Below are positions 9,270 through 16,565 of a DNA stretch of 43,521 bases, piece by piece. The position numbers and the translations under genes are program-made. This DNA is from Streptomyces niveus (GTDB lineage: Bacteria; Actinomycetota; Actinomycetes; Streptomycetales; Streptomycetaceae): contig NZ_MDCR01000195.1 of the NCBI RefSeq assembly GCF_001723055.1, forward strand, positions 1-43,521, written 5' to 3'. Position 1 is the stretch's first letter; each line of letters opens with the position of its first letter. Under the pieces are notes generated by a model, which saw only the letters and a list, made by a program, of their open reading frames with translations, did no database searches and was not told the origin of the DNA.

Positions 9270-10133
9270 TCACCGGCCCGCGGGCAGCTCACTTTCTGCG
9301 GTGTCCGTCGCCCGCTCGCGCGGTGGCCGCAGCAGGACGACGACAGCGGCGACGGCGGCCACACCGGCCAGGGCCAGCAGGACGAGCCGGTCGGACACCG
9401 CCGCGCCGAGATCCGACAGCCGCCGCTCCAGGGTGAACTCGGCATCCGTACTGAGGAGGGACGGCAGGGCGGAGGTGCCGTCGAAGACCAGGAAGGCCAC
9501 GCCGAGGACGACGAACAGGCTCCCGCCGACGAGTGACGTGCTGTGCAGCGACAGCCGTCCCACCCTGATCTCCCTGCCTCGCAGCCACCGTTTGCGGCCC
9601 AGCTCGAACCGGTCCCACAGCAGGGCCAGGACGAACATCGGCACGGCCATGCCGAGGGCGTAGACGGCGAGCAGCGCCCCGCCGTGCCAGGGGTCGCCGC
9701 CGACGGCCGCGACCGTGAGGATCCCACCGAGGATGGGCCCCGCGCAGAATCCGGCCAGTCCGTACACCGCGCCGAGGGCGAACACCGACAGCGCCGACCC
9801 GGAGCGGCGCGTTCCCGCCGCCCGCGCGATGCGCCGCGAACCGAAGCCGAGCCCGAGGATCTGCGCGACGCCGAGCGCGACGACCGTCCAGCCGCCGATG
9901 AGCACGAGCAGATCGCGGTTGCCGTAGAAGAGCCTGCTCGTGAACGAGCCCGCCACCCCGAGCGGCACCAGCGTGGTGCACAGGCCCGCGTAGAAGACGA
10001 CCGTGCGGCCGAGGAGCCTGGTGCGGCTGGTGAACGAGTAGGCGAAGAAGGCGGGCAGGAGCAGCGCGCTGCACGGGCTGAGCAGGGCCAGCAGCCCGCC
10101 CAGCAGGGCGACCGCCAGCGTGGCGTCACTCAT
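9270..10133 (-). CDS. CcdA-like thiol-disulfide membrane transporter
   Basis: A 287-residue polytopic membrane protein of the CcdA/DsbD-beta family, which moves reducing power from cytoplasmic thioredoxin to the outer face of the membrane. The two conserved redox cysteines are present: C21 in LSPCSALLLP and C130 in LAGFCAGP. Six to seven hydrophobic segments are visible. Its ATG overlaps the 3' end of the DsbA-like gene by 8 bases, so the two are co-translated. The partner is therefore probably the DsbA-like protein rather than cytochrome c maturation, since no ResB/ResC homologues are here. It is the last gene of a four-gene minus-strand cassette. Confidence 0.9.
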   Translation of the reverse strand: MSDATLAVALLGGLLALLSPCSALLLPAFFAYSFTSRTRLLGRTVVFYAGLCTTLVPLGVAGSFTSRLFYGNRDLLVLIGGWTVVALGVAQILGLGFGSRRIARAAGTRRSGSALSVFALGAVYGLAGFCAGPILGGILTVAAVGGDPWHGGALLAVYALGMAVPMFVLALLWDRFELGRKRWLRGREIRVGRLSLHSTSLVGGSLFVVLGVAFLVFDGTSALPSLLSTDAEFTLERRLSDLGAAVSDRLVLLALAGVAAVAAVVVLLRPPRERATDTAESELPAGR

Positions 10134-10887
10134 GGGGGTCCGCCGTCTTCGCCGCCTTCGCGGCGGCCTTGACGGCCTCGTGGAAGGTCTCGGCGGGCTG
10201 CGCGCCGAGGATCGGTGTGCCGTTGACGAGGAACGCCGGGGTGCTGGTCACCCCCAGGCCGTAGCCCTCCTCCTGGTCCCGGCCCAGCGCGCCGCGCGCC
10301 TTCTCGGACGCCAGGTCGGTCTTGAACCGCTCGATGTCGGGCACGCCCGCCGTACGGGCCATCGCGACCAGCCGGTCCTCGCTGAACTCCCCGGTGTTGC
10401 GCTCGCGCTTCTCGGCGTAGGCGACATCGTGGAACTCCCAGAACTTCTTCTGCCGGCCGGCCGCCCAGCCCGCCAGCGCGGCCTGCTCCGACTCCTCGCC
10501 GAAGAGGGGGAAGTTGCGCCACTCGATGCGCAGGATTCCCTTGTCCACGTAGGAGCGCATCAGTTCCGGCTTGGTCTCGCGGGCGAACTGCCCGCAGAAG
10601 GGGCACTGGAAGTCGCTGTACTCGATCATGACGACCGGGGCGTCGGCCCGGCCGACGGCCAGCGTGTCCGACGCGTCGCGCCGGGCGAGGGCCAGCAGGC
10701 GCTCGTCGGCGGGCGCCGGCGCACCGGTCTCGACGGCCGCCGCGGGGCCCCGGGCCGGGGAGTCGCCGTCGTCGGAGCCGCCCAGGGTCAGGGCGAAGGC
10801 CGCCGTCGCGGCGGCGGCGACGAGGACGGCGCCGGCGATGATCCGCCGGCGGTCGGGGCGGCGGGAGGAAGGGGTTCGTACGGTCAA
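10126..10887 (-). CDS. Membrane-anchored DsbA-like thioredoxin-fold oxidoreductase
   Basis: A 253-residue protein with one N-terminal membrane anchor (about 15-36), a flexible Ala/Pro-rich linker (about 38-65) and an extracytoplasmic DsbA/thioredoxin-4 domain. The active site is C95-P-F-C98 in SDFQCPFCGQF, and the cis-proline loop is in TSTPAFLVNG. The start is a TTG placed a few bases after AGGAGAGG; no in-frame ATG or GTG gives a sensible N-terminus. It makes, breaks or isomerises disulfides in exported proteins. Overlap with the CcdA-like gene suggests it is kept reduced (ScsB/ScsC-like or isomerase-like) rather than acting as an oxidase. The fold call is firm; the direction of electron flow is inferred. 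Confidence 0.92.
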   Translation of the reverse strand: MTVRTPSSRRPDRRRIIAGAVLVAAAATAAFALTLGGSDDGDSPARGPAAAVETGAPAPADERLLALARRDASDTLAVGRADAPVVMIEYSDFQCPFCGQFARETKPELMRSYVDKGILRIEWRNFPLFGEESEQAALAGWAAGRQKKFWEFHDVAYAEKRERNTGEFSEDRLVAMARTAGVPDIERFKTDLASEKARGALGRDQEEGYGLGVTSTPAFLVNGTPILGAQPAETFHEAVKAAAKAAKTADPHE

Positions 10888-10952
10888 GACGCACCTCTCC
10901 TGAAGAGGAGGAAGAAAGAAGAACAGAACGAAGGACCCGAAGGACCTGAAGG

Positions 10953-11453
10953 TCAGCGGGAGATCGGCACCGACGCGGGCACCGGGCAGGCGCCCTGTGC
11001 GTTCAGCCGGCGCAGCGCGGCCTCCGCGAGCAGCACGACGGAGGCGACCGCCAGCAACGGCTGCACGGGCGCCCAGTACGTGAGGGCGCCGGAGGTGCCG
11101 AGCAGCAGCAGGACGAGCTTGTTGCAGACGGGGCAGCCCACCGCGAGGAAGGACAGGATCCCTCCGACGGCGCCGAGCCGGCCGCCGTCGGGGCGCTGTC
11201 GCGTGGACAGGGGGCGTCCTACGAAGGTGCTCAGGACGATCCCGGCCAGTACGGCGGTGAGGGCGAGGGCCGGGTAGTTCCACCACTGGACGGGAACCGA
11301 GCGGGAGAACAGCGGGTTGGGCACCACATCGGTCGGCGCCCCGACGGCGAGCGCCGTCAGCAGCGCGCCGACGGCCGCCACGGCCCATTGGCCGGACCGC
11401 CATTCGCGCAGCGCGAGACCCGCCCGGCGCGCGGAGCGCGGGGAAGCGGACAT
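10953..11453 (-). CDS. Small membrane protein with CPVCN motif
   Basis: A 166-residue protein with four predicted membrane helices (about 22-40, 60-78, 95-120, 126-146). A thioredoxin-like C107-P-V-C110-N motif lies at the membrane face in AVGCPVCNKLVLLLLG, and a third cysteine, C156, is near the C-terminus. I recognise it only as a conserved actinobacterial membrane protein without an assigned function. The vicinal cysteines and its place directly upstream of DsbA-like and CcdA-like genes suggest a thiol-exchange or metal-binding role. ACGGAG lies 13 bases before the ATG. It is separated by 65 bases from the DsbA-like gene and by a hairpin from the upstream exported-protein gene. Confidence 0.85.
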   Translation of the reverse strand: MSASPRSARRAGLALREWRSGQWAVAAVGALLTALAVGAPTDVVPNPLFSRSVPVQWWNYPALALTAVLAGIVLSTFVGRPLSTRQRPDGGRLGAVGGILSFLAVGCPVCNKLVLLLLGTSGALTYWAPVQPLLAVASVVLLAEAALRRLNAQGACPVPASVPISR

Positions 11454-11491
11454 GCTGGAGTTACTCCGTTTTCAAGGATTCGGGGGTGTTG

Positions 11492-11514
11492 GACCGACGC
11501 GTGACGCGTCGGTC
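11492..11514. terminator. Perfect 10-bp hairpin after the exported-protein gene
   Basis: GACCGACGCG (11492-11501) and CGCGTCGGTC (11505-11514) are perfect inverted arms with a 3-base loop. They start inside the stop codon of the small exported-protein gene. There is no clear T-tract. It could be a terminator, an mRNA-stabilising hairpin or a repressor palindrome upstream of the CPVCN gene. Confidence 0.5.
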
Positions 11515-11906
11515 TAGATCCTGAGAACGGAGTGCAGCGGGAGTATCGGAGCGGGCGGGGCGGGTCCCGACGGCCGGCAGCGGCCCTCCTCGGCGAAGGG
11601 ACGCGTCAGCCCGGTGTCGGCGACGTGCGAGGCGGGAAGCGGAGAGACCCTCGGGCCGCTGTCGGCGCGCTGGGGGCCGGTCTCGAGGACGGCCTTCTTC
11701 CCGCAGGGAGCGGCGGAACCGCCCGGCTGGTCCGCGAGATCGGCCGAAGCGTTCACGGCGTACGCCGGACCGCCGGCGACCGGCGGGCTTTCCACGGCGC
11801 CGGCCCGTGCGGGTCCCAGGACGCACAGCAGGGTGACGACCCCGACGAGCAGAGCCAGCAGACCACGGCTCACAGGCGCCGCCGTACGCGCCACTGTTCG
11901 CCCCAT
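11514..11906 (-). CDS. Small exported hypothetical protein with two mature cysteines
   Basis: A 130-residue protein with an N-terminal signal segment (about 13-36, ending near ARAGA) and a low-complexity Pro/Gly/Ala-rich mature part. C68 (APCGKK) and C110 (GRC) are the only cysteines outside the signal. I do not recognise a domain. GGGAGAGG lies about 9 bases before the ATG, and codon use fits a real gene. As the first gene of the redox cassette, it could be a client of, or electron carrier for, the DsbA-like protein. That is inference from position and cysteine content only. Confidence 0.7.
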   Translation of the reverse strand: MGRTVARTAAPVSRGLLALLVGVVTLLCVLGPARAGAVESPPVAGGPAYAVNASADLADQPGGSAAPCGKKAVLETGPQRADSGPRVSPLPASHVADTGLTRPFAEEGRCRPSGPAPPAPILPLHSVLRI

Positions 11907-12064
11907 CGGTCACCGCCTCTCCCCCGCCACTCTAGCCACCCGGCTCCGCCCGTCCGCGCGGCGACCCCGCCTCCTCCTGTTCGGCGGTCAACTCGTCTGC
12001 GACCTGGGCTCATCGGTCGCTGGGAGTAGGTCCCGCGCCCCAGGCGCGATCCGCGACGCCTGGC

Positions 12065-12070
12065 TAGGGT
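12065..12070 (+). promoter_or_regulatory. Candidate -10 box for a leaderless transcript
   Basis: TAGGGT ends 8 bases before the ATG of the PPOX-fold gene, with no Shine-Dalgarno sequence between. This spacing would place the transcript start at or next to the A of the ATG. No convincing -35 box is seen. Confidence 0.4.
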
Positions 12071-12078
12071 CGGTCCTC

Positions 12079-12561
12079 ATGGAGACCACGGGAACCGTCG
12101 GCCGCGAGCCGGCGGAGCGGATACGCGACGCTCTGGCGCGGCTCACCACCGAGCGGGATGTATGGGTGTCGACGGCCCACCCCGATCACGGTCCGCACCA
12201 GGTGCCGCTGTGGTTCCTGTGGGACGGGCAGGCGGTGTGGATGTGCACGGGCGCCACGTCGGTGACGGTGCGAAACGTCCGCGAGGAGCCGCGCGTGCGC
12301 CTGTCGCTGCCGGACACCTTCGACGTGGTGCTCCTCCAGGGGGAGGCACGGTGCTTCCCGGACCGGGAGGTGCCCGCGGAGGCGGCGGACGCGTTCGCCG
12401 GCAAGTTCGGTTGGGATCCGCGCGCGGAGGAGGGTTCCTTCGTGTACGTACGCGTGGTCCCGAGGACGGTACGCGCGTGGCGCGGCGAGCCGGAGCTGCG
12501 CGGGCGGGTCGTCATGCGCGACGGGGTGTGGCTGCGGCAGGCGGGCCGGCCTCACGCGTAG
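12079..12561 (+). CDS. Pyridoxamine 5'-phosphate oxidase-fold (PPOX/FDR) protein
   Basis: A 160-residue split-barrel flavin- or F420-binding family protein. Typical features are the early strand DVWVSTAHPDHGPHQVPLWFLWDG, here broken into DVWVST and QVPLWFLWDGQAVWM, the strand-turn VRLSLPDTFDVVLLQGEA, and the tail motif VRVVPRTVRAW seen in F420-dependent members. The reaction is unknown; relatives reduce biliverdin, deazaflavin substrates or act as heme-binding or stress proteins. The ATG at 12079 is chosen because the frame before it has no coding character and a -10-like box sits directly upstream. The 3' end overlaps the convergent kinase gene by 10 bases. Confidence 0.88.
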   Translation: METTGTVGREPAERIRDALARLTTERDVWVSTAHPDHGPHQVPLWFLWDGQAVWMCTGATSVTVRNVREEPRVRLSLPDTFDVVLLQGEARCFPDREVPAEAADAFAGKFGWDPRAEEGSFVYVRVVPRTVRAWRGEPELRGRVVMRDGVWLRQAGRPHA

Positions 12562-13502
12562 CGGTCCAGCAGCGCCTCGACGTAAGCCTCCAGTCGGCCG
12601 GCCAGCACGGTCGGGGTCAGGTCGGTGCGCCCCGACTCCCGCCAGGGCACGGCGACTTTCTCGGCGTCCGGTGCGAAGGCCAGCGCGTCCAGCAGGCGCC
12701 AGTACAGGTGCGCGGCGCGGTCCTCGTCCAGTGAGCCGCCCGCTTCGGTGTAGCGGTCGGCGAAGCTCATGCCCGCAGGGACGCCGTGCAGCAGCGCCAG
12801 GGCGGTCGAGCAGTGCGCCACGTCCAGGTCGGCCGGTCCCCAGGAGGTCTCCACCCAGTCGACCACGCCGCTGACTCGCTGGTCGTCGCCCGCACCGTCG
12901 AACAGGACGTTGCCGGGGTGGAAGTCGCGGTGCAGGAACCGGGGCCGGCAGCCGGGCGGATCGCGCCGGATGACGTCCACGGCGCGCCGCCACAGCTCGG
13001 GGCGCCCGGTGGCCGGGGGCACGGTCACCCGCTCGGGGGCGGTCCATGCCTCGTAGGTCCGCGGCCGGGTCTCCTCGCTCACCCGTACGCGGTGGATGCC
13101 CACCAGTTGACGGGCCAGCAGCTCGGCTCGCCGGTCCGATCCCTCGTCGGTCAGCCGGACCGTGCCCGGCAGCAGGGTCATGAGCAACGAGGGGTGGTCG
13201 CAGTGCTCGGCCGTGGCGTCGACGGCCACGAGCCGGGCGGCGGGCACACCGGTGGCTTCGAGCAGCCGCTGGACGCTCGCCTCGCGTGTCAGCAGCCCTT
13301 CGGCGTGCCGGACGTAGAACGGCTTGACGAAGGACCGGAGCACCAGCGAACGCCGTCCTCCCGGCCCGCGGATGTCCAGCCGGCGCATCTCGGACGTCCA
13401 GCCCCCACGCAGGCGCACGACGTCTTCGACGCGCTCCGCCGGGGGCAGCCGCTTCTCCACCCAGGCGCGCGTCGCGCCCCAGCTCCGGCCGTCGTCCGTC
13501 AT
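12552..13502 (-). CDS. APH-family small-molecule kinase
   Basis: A 316-residue protein of the aminoglycoside phosphotransferase/choline kinase-like fold. The catalytic loop is H191-R-D193-FHPGN198, and the second metal-binding aspartate is D215 in VVDWVE. Despite the family name, most members in Streptomyces phosphorylate unknown metabolites, and nothing here shows antibiotic resistance. The ATG overlaps the stop of the PLP dehydratase gene (ATGA, 13499-13502), so the pair is co-translated and probably acts on a shared amino-acid-like metabolite. The open frame extends further upstream, but that part lies inside the dehydratase gene in another frame. Confidence 0.88.
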   Translation of the reverse strand: MTDDGRSWGATRAWVEKRLPPAERVEDVVRLRGGWTSEMRRLDIRGPGGRRSLVLRSFVKPFYVRHAEGLLTREASVQRLLEATGVPAARLVAVDATAEHCDHPSLLMTLLPGTVRLTDEGSDRRAELLARQLVGIHRVRVSEETRPRTYEAWTAPERVTVPPATGRPELWRRAVDVIRRDPPGCRPRFLHRDFHPGNVLFDGAGDDQRVSGVVDWVETSWGPADLDVAHCSTALALLHGVPAGMSFADRYTEAGGSLDEDRAAHLYWRLLDALAFAPDAEKVAVPWRESGRTDLTPTVLAGRLEAYVEALLDRYA

Positions 13503-14473
13503 GTCTTCCCCCCGGCGCCGATCCAGCGGCGGTAGGCGTCCATGTCGACGTTGCCGCCGCACACGACGGTGGCCACATGCCGGCCGGCGAAGCGGTCGCG
13601 GTCTTCGAGAACGGCCGCGATGCCGAGCGCGGCCGACGGTTCGACGATCAGGCCGGCGTGGTCGTGGAGCATCCGCATACCGGCGATGATCGACGCCTCC
13701 TGGACCAGGACGGCGTCGTCGGCGACCAGGAGGAGATCGTCCAGGACGGCCGGGATGGGGAATCGGCCGGCGACACCGTCGGCGATGGTGTCGGCCGACT
13801 CGGTTGTCACGACGCGCCGTTGACGCCACGAACGCGTCATCGCCGGTGCGCCCAGCGGCTGGACGCAGATCACCTCGACACCGGGCGCCAGGGCCTTCAG
13901 CACATGCCCCACCCCGGTGGCCAGCGCCCCGCCGCCGAGAGCGATCAGGACGGCGTCGAACGACGGGGCGGCGTCCGCCAGTTCCAGACCTATGGTCGCC
14001 GCGCCTTCGCAGGTCTCGATGTCCAGACTGTCCTCGACCAGCCGGATCCCGTCGTACCGCGCGATCTCCGCGGCCCGCTCACGCGCCAACTCGTGGTCAC
14101 CGTCCACCAGTTCCAGCGTGGCGCCCAGCGCGCGGATCCGGTCGAGCTTGGCCCGCGTCGCGAAGCGCGACGCCACGACCCGCACGCCGAGCCCCCGGCC
14201 ACGACCGGACCAGGCGAGGGCCTGCCCAAGATTCCCCGCACTGGCACAGACCACCTCCCGCGCCCCCTCGCCACCAAGCAGACTCGCGACCACCTCGGTC
14301 CCGCGCCCCTTGAAGCTGCGCACGGGGTTCGCCGTCTCCAGCTTGACACTCACGGCACACCCGAGCCCGGGCTCCAGCGCCTCGCAGCGGTAGAGCGGAG
14401 TGTCGAGAAAGACGGGATCGATCAGCCGCCTGGCCGCCCGTATCCGACCGGTGTCGAGACGCGTCTGCTCCAC
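13499..14473 (-). CDS. Threonine/serine dehydratase-like PLP enzyme (fold type II)
   Basis: A 324-residue PLP enzyme. The cofactor lysine is K55 in VRSFKGRGTE, the substrate loop is ASAGNLGQ (77-84), and the phosphate-binding glycine loop is GGGALATG (180-187). There is no C-terminal ACT domain, so it is the catabolic, non-feedback-regulated type; related members are hydroxyectoine, diaminopropionate or serine racemase-like enzymes. It is 48 bases after the EACC1-associated remnant on the same strand and overlaps the kinase gene by 4 bases. The substrate is not determined by sequence. The family call is firm. Confidence 0.92.
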   Translation of the reverse strand: MEQTRLDTGRIRAARRLIDPVFLDTPLYRCEALEPGLGCAVSVKLETANPVRSFKGRGTEVVASLLGGEGAREVVCASAGNLGQALAWSGRGRGLGVRVVASRFATRAKLDRIRALGATLELVDGDHELARERAAEIARYDGIRLVEDSLDIETCEGAATIGLELADAAPSFDAVLIALGGGALATGVGHVLKALAPGVEVICVQPLGAPAMTRSWRQRRVVTTESADTIADGVAGRFPIPAVLDDLLLVADDAVLVQEASIIAGMRMLHDHAGLIVEPSAALGIAAVLEDRDRFAGRHVATVVCGGNVDMDAYRRWIGAGGKT

Positions 14474-14521
14474 GACACAGGAGCGTAGCGGCCCGCACGG
14501 TGGCGCCGCGGGGTCTCCGAC

Positions 14522-14821
14522 TCAGCAGTCTTCGAGATGCCGAAGCCTGTCGCGGACGTCGGCGTACCGCGGCGTCCGGTACCACTTCCCTGTCGACTCC
14601 GAGTCCGGCAGTGCCGGATACAACTGCCGTTCGTCGCCCGGGTCGGCGGCTCGCAGCCGCTCCAGGCGGTGCTCGGGGGCCAGGCCGCCGACGTCGTCAC
14701 TCGTCAGCAACCGCCCGAGCCTGGTCACGTTCGCTTCGACAGGTCCCAGGGGTGGCAGGTGCCGGAAGGTGTGCGCGCCGATCAGGACGGCCCTGGACGA
14801 ACCCGGATCCGCCGGTCTCAC
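14522..14821 (-). pseudogene. Truncated caspase-like effector remnant paired with EACC1
   Basis: A 99-residue frame. Its first half (about residues 8-47, SSRAVLIGAHTFRHLPPL onward to LLTSDDVGG) matches the first strand and helix of the caspase-like domains that follow EACC1 genes in actinobacteria. The catalytic His and Cys segments are missing. The second half (from about residue 48, with KWYRTPRYADVRDR) is unlike a caspase and I do not recognise it; it may be the tail of another gene joined by deletion. The GTG start overlaps the EACC1 stop as GTGA, the normal arrangement for an EACC1-effector pair. I infer a deleted, inactive effector. It could instead still be translated as a small protein. 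Confidence 0.62.
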
Positions 14822-15186
14822 CCGGCGTCCCCCCGCGGGTCCCCGCCCTCGCTGTCGCCCTCTCGCAGGGCGCGCAGAATCCGGTCGATCTCCTCGGCGG
14901 ACTCGTTCGTGACGGACACGGTCGTACCCCCGTGCTCCAGGCGGACCGTACGACCGCCGAGTGCGGCTCCCCGCGCCGTACGCCACGCGGCGACGGCCAC
15001 CGCCAGGTTCGCCGCCGCGATGCCGTTGCCGAGCGCCACTTCGAGCACGTCGAACGCGCTCATCTCGCCCCTCGCGGACGATTCCACCGTCACCGGGATG
15101 CGGCGCGTGCCCGGGTCCTGTCCCAGCCAGGACCGCAGATCGGCGACGGACAGCGCGTCATCCTCGACGGAGATCCGCACCCTCAT
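14818..15186 (-). CDS. EACC1 (effector-associated constant component 1) conflict-system protein
   Basis: A 122-residue small protein recognised by its characteristic blocks: MRVRISVEDDALSVADLRSW at the start, GEMSAFDVLEVALGNGIAAA in the middle with a hydrophobic helix, the strand VRLEHGGTTVSV, and the C-terminal SAEEIDRILRAL. EACC1 is the constant partner of variable effectors (caspase-like, protease, nuclease and others) in NTP-dependent conflict systems described by comparative genomics in multicellular bacteria. It is thought to be a signalling adaptor. The ATG at 15186 is chosen because the conserved N-terminus begins there; another ATG at 15219 would add 11 atypical residues. It overlaps the caspase-like remnant by 4 bases. 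Confidence 0.83.
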   Translation of the reverse strand: MRVRISVEDDALSVADLRSWLGQDPGTRRIPVTVESSARGEMSAFDVLEVALGNGIAAANLAVAVAAWRTARGAALGGRTVRLEHGGTTVSVTNESAEEIDRILRALREGDSEGGDPRGDAG

Positions 15187-15337
15187 CCTTGCCCCGCCCT
15201 CTGTCGGCTTCCGTGGCAATCACCTTGCCCCATGGGCTTGTTGCCCCGCCGGGGATCGCGTCATCCCAAGAAGGCTGTGACGCCGCTGACACCACAGCTC
15301 TCTGGACACCCTTGCGAACCCCCCGGTAACTTGGACT

Positions 15338-15352
15338 GAGCAAGCGCTTAGA
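15338..15352. promoter_or_regulatory. Candidate TetR/FadR-type operator with AAGCGCTT core
   Basis: GAGCAAGCGCTTAGA holds a perfect 8-bp palindrome, AAGCGCTT (15342-15349), with imperfect outer arms. It lies 33 bases before the acyl-CoA dehydrogenase start. Palindromes of this kind are common upstream of actinobacterial fatty-acid genes controlled by TetR repressors. The regulator is not in the adjacent DNA. Confidence 0.45.
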
Positions 15353-15384
15353 CATTGCGACCCAGACCGAAGGAGAGGGCTTCC

Positions 15385-16542
15385 GTGCGCCGTAGCGTGT
15401 ACAACGAGGACCACGAGGCGTTCCGGGAGACCCTCCGCGCCTTCATCGAGGCCGAGGTCGTTCCCGTCTACGACGAGTGGTACGCCGAGGGCCTGGTGCC
15501 CCGCGAGTTCTACTACAAGCTCGGCGAGCTGGGCATCTTCGGTATCGAGGTGCCGGAGGAGTTCGGCGGCGCGGGCGAGGAGTCCTTCAAGTTCCAGGCG
15601 ATCGTCTCCGAGGAGTGCGCCCGCGCGGGTGTCTCCTTCGGAGGGTCCGGCGTGCACGTGGCGCTCTGTCTGCCGTATGTGAAGGCGTACGCCACCGACG
15701 AGCAGAAGAAGCGCTGGCTGCCCGGCTTCGTGACCGGCGAGAGCATGTACGCCATCGCCATGACCGAGCCCGGCACCGGGTCCGACCTCGCGGGGATGAA
15801 GACCACGGCGAAGCTCTCCGCCGACGGTTCGCACTACGTCCTCAACGGCGCCAAGACGTTCATCACCGGCGGTGTGCACGCCGACCGCGTCATCGTCTGC
15901 GCCCGCACCGCCCCGCCGAGCCCGGAGGACCGCAGGCACGGCATCTCGCTCTTCGTCGTGGACACCAAGTCCGAGGGGTACGCGGTCGGCCGCAAGCTCG
16001 ACAAGCTGGGGCTGAAGTCGTCGGACACCGCCGAGCTGTCCTTCAGCGACGTCAAGGTGCCCGTCGGCGACCTGCTCGGCGAGGAGAACAAGGGCTTCTC
16101 CTACCTGGGCCAGAATCTGCCGCAGGAGCGCCTGGGGATCGCCGTCGGCGCCTACGCGCAGGCGTCGGCCGCCATCCGGTTCGCCCAGAACTACGTCCAG
16201 GAACGCACCGTCTTCGGCAAGACCGTCGCCTCCTTCCAGAACACCAAGTTCGAACTGGCCGCCTGCAAGGCCGAGGTCGACGCCGCCGAGGCCGTCTGCG
16301 ACCGCGCCCTCGAAGCCCACGACGCGGGCGAGCTGTCGGCCGCCGAGGCCGCGTCGGCGAAGCTCTTCTGTACGGAGGTCGCGCACCGCGTGATCGACAA
16401 GTGCCTTCAGCTGCACGGCGGCTACGGCTACATGAACGAGTACCCGATCGCCCGCCTGTACGCCGACAACCGCGTCAACCGCATCTACGGCGGCACCAGC
16501 GAGGTCATGAAGATGATCATCGCCAAGTCCATGGGTCTGTAA
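15385..16542 (+). CDS. LCAD-like acyl-CoA dehydrogenase
   Basis: A 385-residue FAD enzyme that oxidises acyl-CoA to 2-enoyl-CoA in beta-oxidation. The three ACAD parts are present: the N-terminal helical domain, a middle beta domain with AMTEPGTGSDLAG, and the C-terminal helical domain with RTVFGK and LHGGYGYMNEYP. The position that carries the catalytic Glu in medium-chain enzymes is Gly here (YGGTSEV), but E248 in LPQERL matches the base of long-chain/isovaleryl-type enzymes. A GTG start follows AGGAGAGGG with a 5-base spacer. It is 23 bases upstream of the thioesterase gene and probably co-transcribed. Chain-length specificity is inferred from the active-site type only. Confidence 0.93.
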   Translation: MRRSVYNEDHEAFRETLRAFIEAEVVPVYDEWYAEGLVPREFYYKLGELGIFGIEVPEEFGGAGEESFKFQAIVSEECARAGVSFGGSGVHVALCLPYVKAYATDEQKKRWLPGFVTGESMYAIAMTEPGTGSDLAGMKTTAKLSADGSHYVLNGAKTFITGGVHADRVIVCARTAPPSPEDRRHGISLFVVDTKSEGYAVGRKLDKLGLKSSDTAELSFSDVKVPVGDLLGEENKGFSYLGQNLPQERLGIAVGAYAQASAAIRFAQNYVQERTVFGKTVASFQNTKFELAACKAEVDAAEAVCDRALEAHDAGELSAAEAASAKLFCTEVAHRVIDKCLQLHGGYGYMNEYPIARLYADNRVNRIYGGTSEVMKMIIAKSMGL

Positions 16543-16565
16543 GGACGCGGGACCGGCACGCCGCC

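Noticed and set aside
12552..13502. An aminoglycoside resistance gene
   Set aside because: Only the general APH fold and catalytic motifs are seen; nothing ties it to antibiotics, and it is coupled to a PLP dehydratase.
14522..14986. A 154-codon version of the caspase-like remnant starting inside EACC1
   Set aside because: The first 55 codons are Arg/Gly-rich shadow of EACC1; the GTG at 14821 overlapping the EACC1 stop fits the operon layout.
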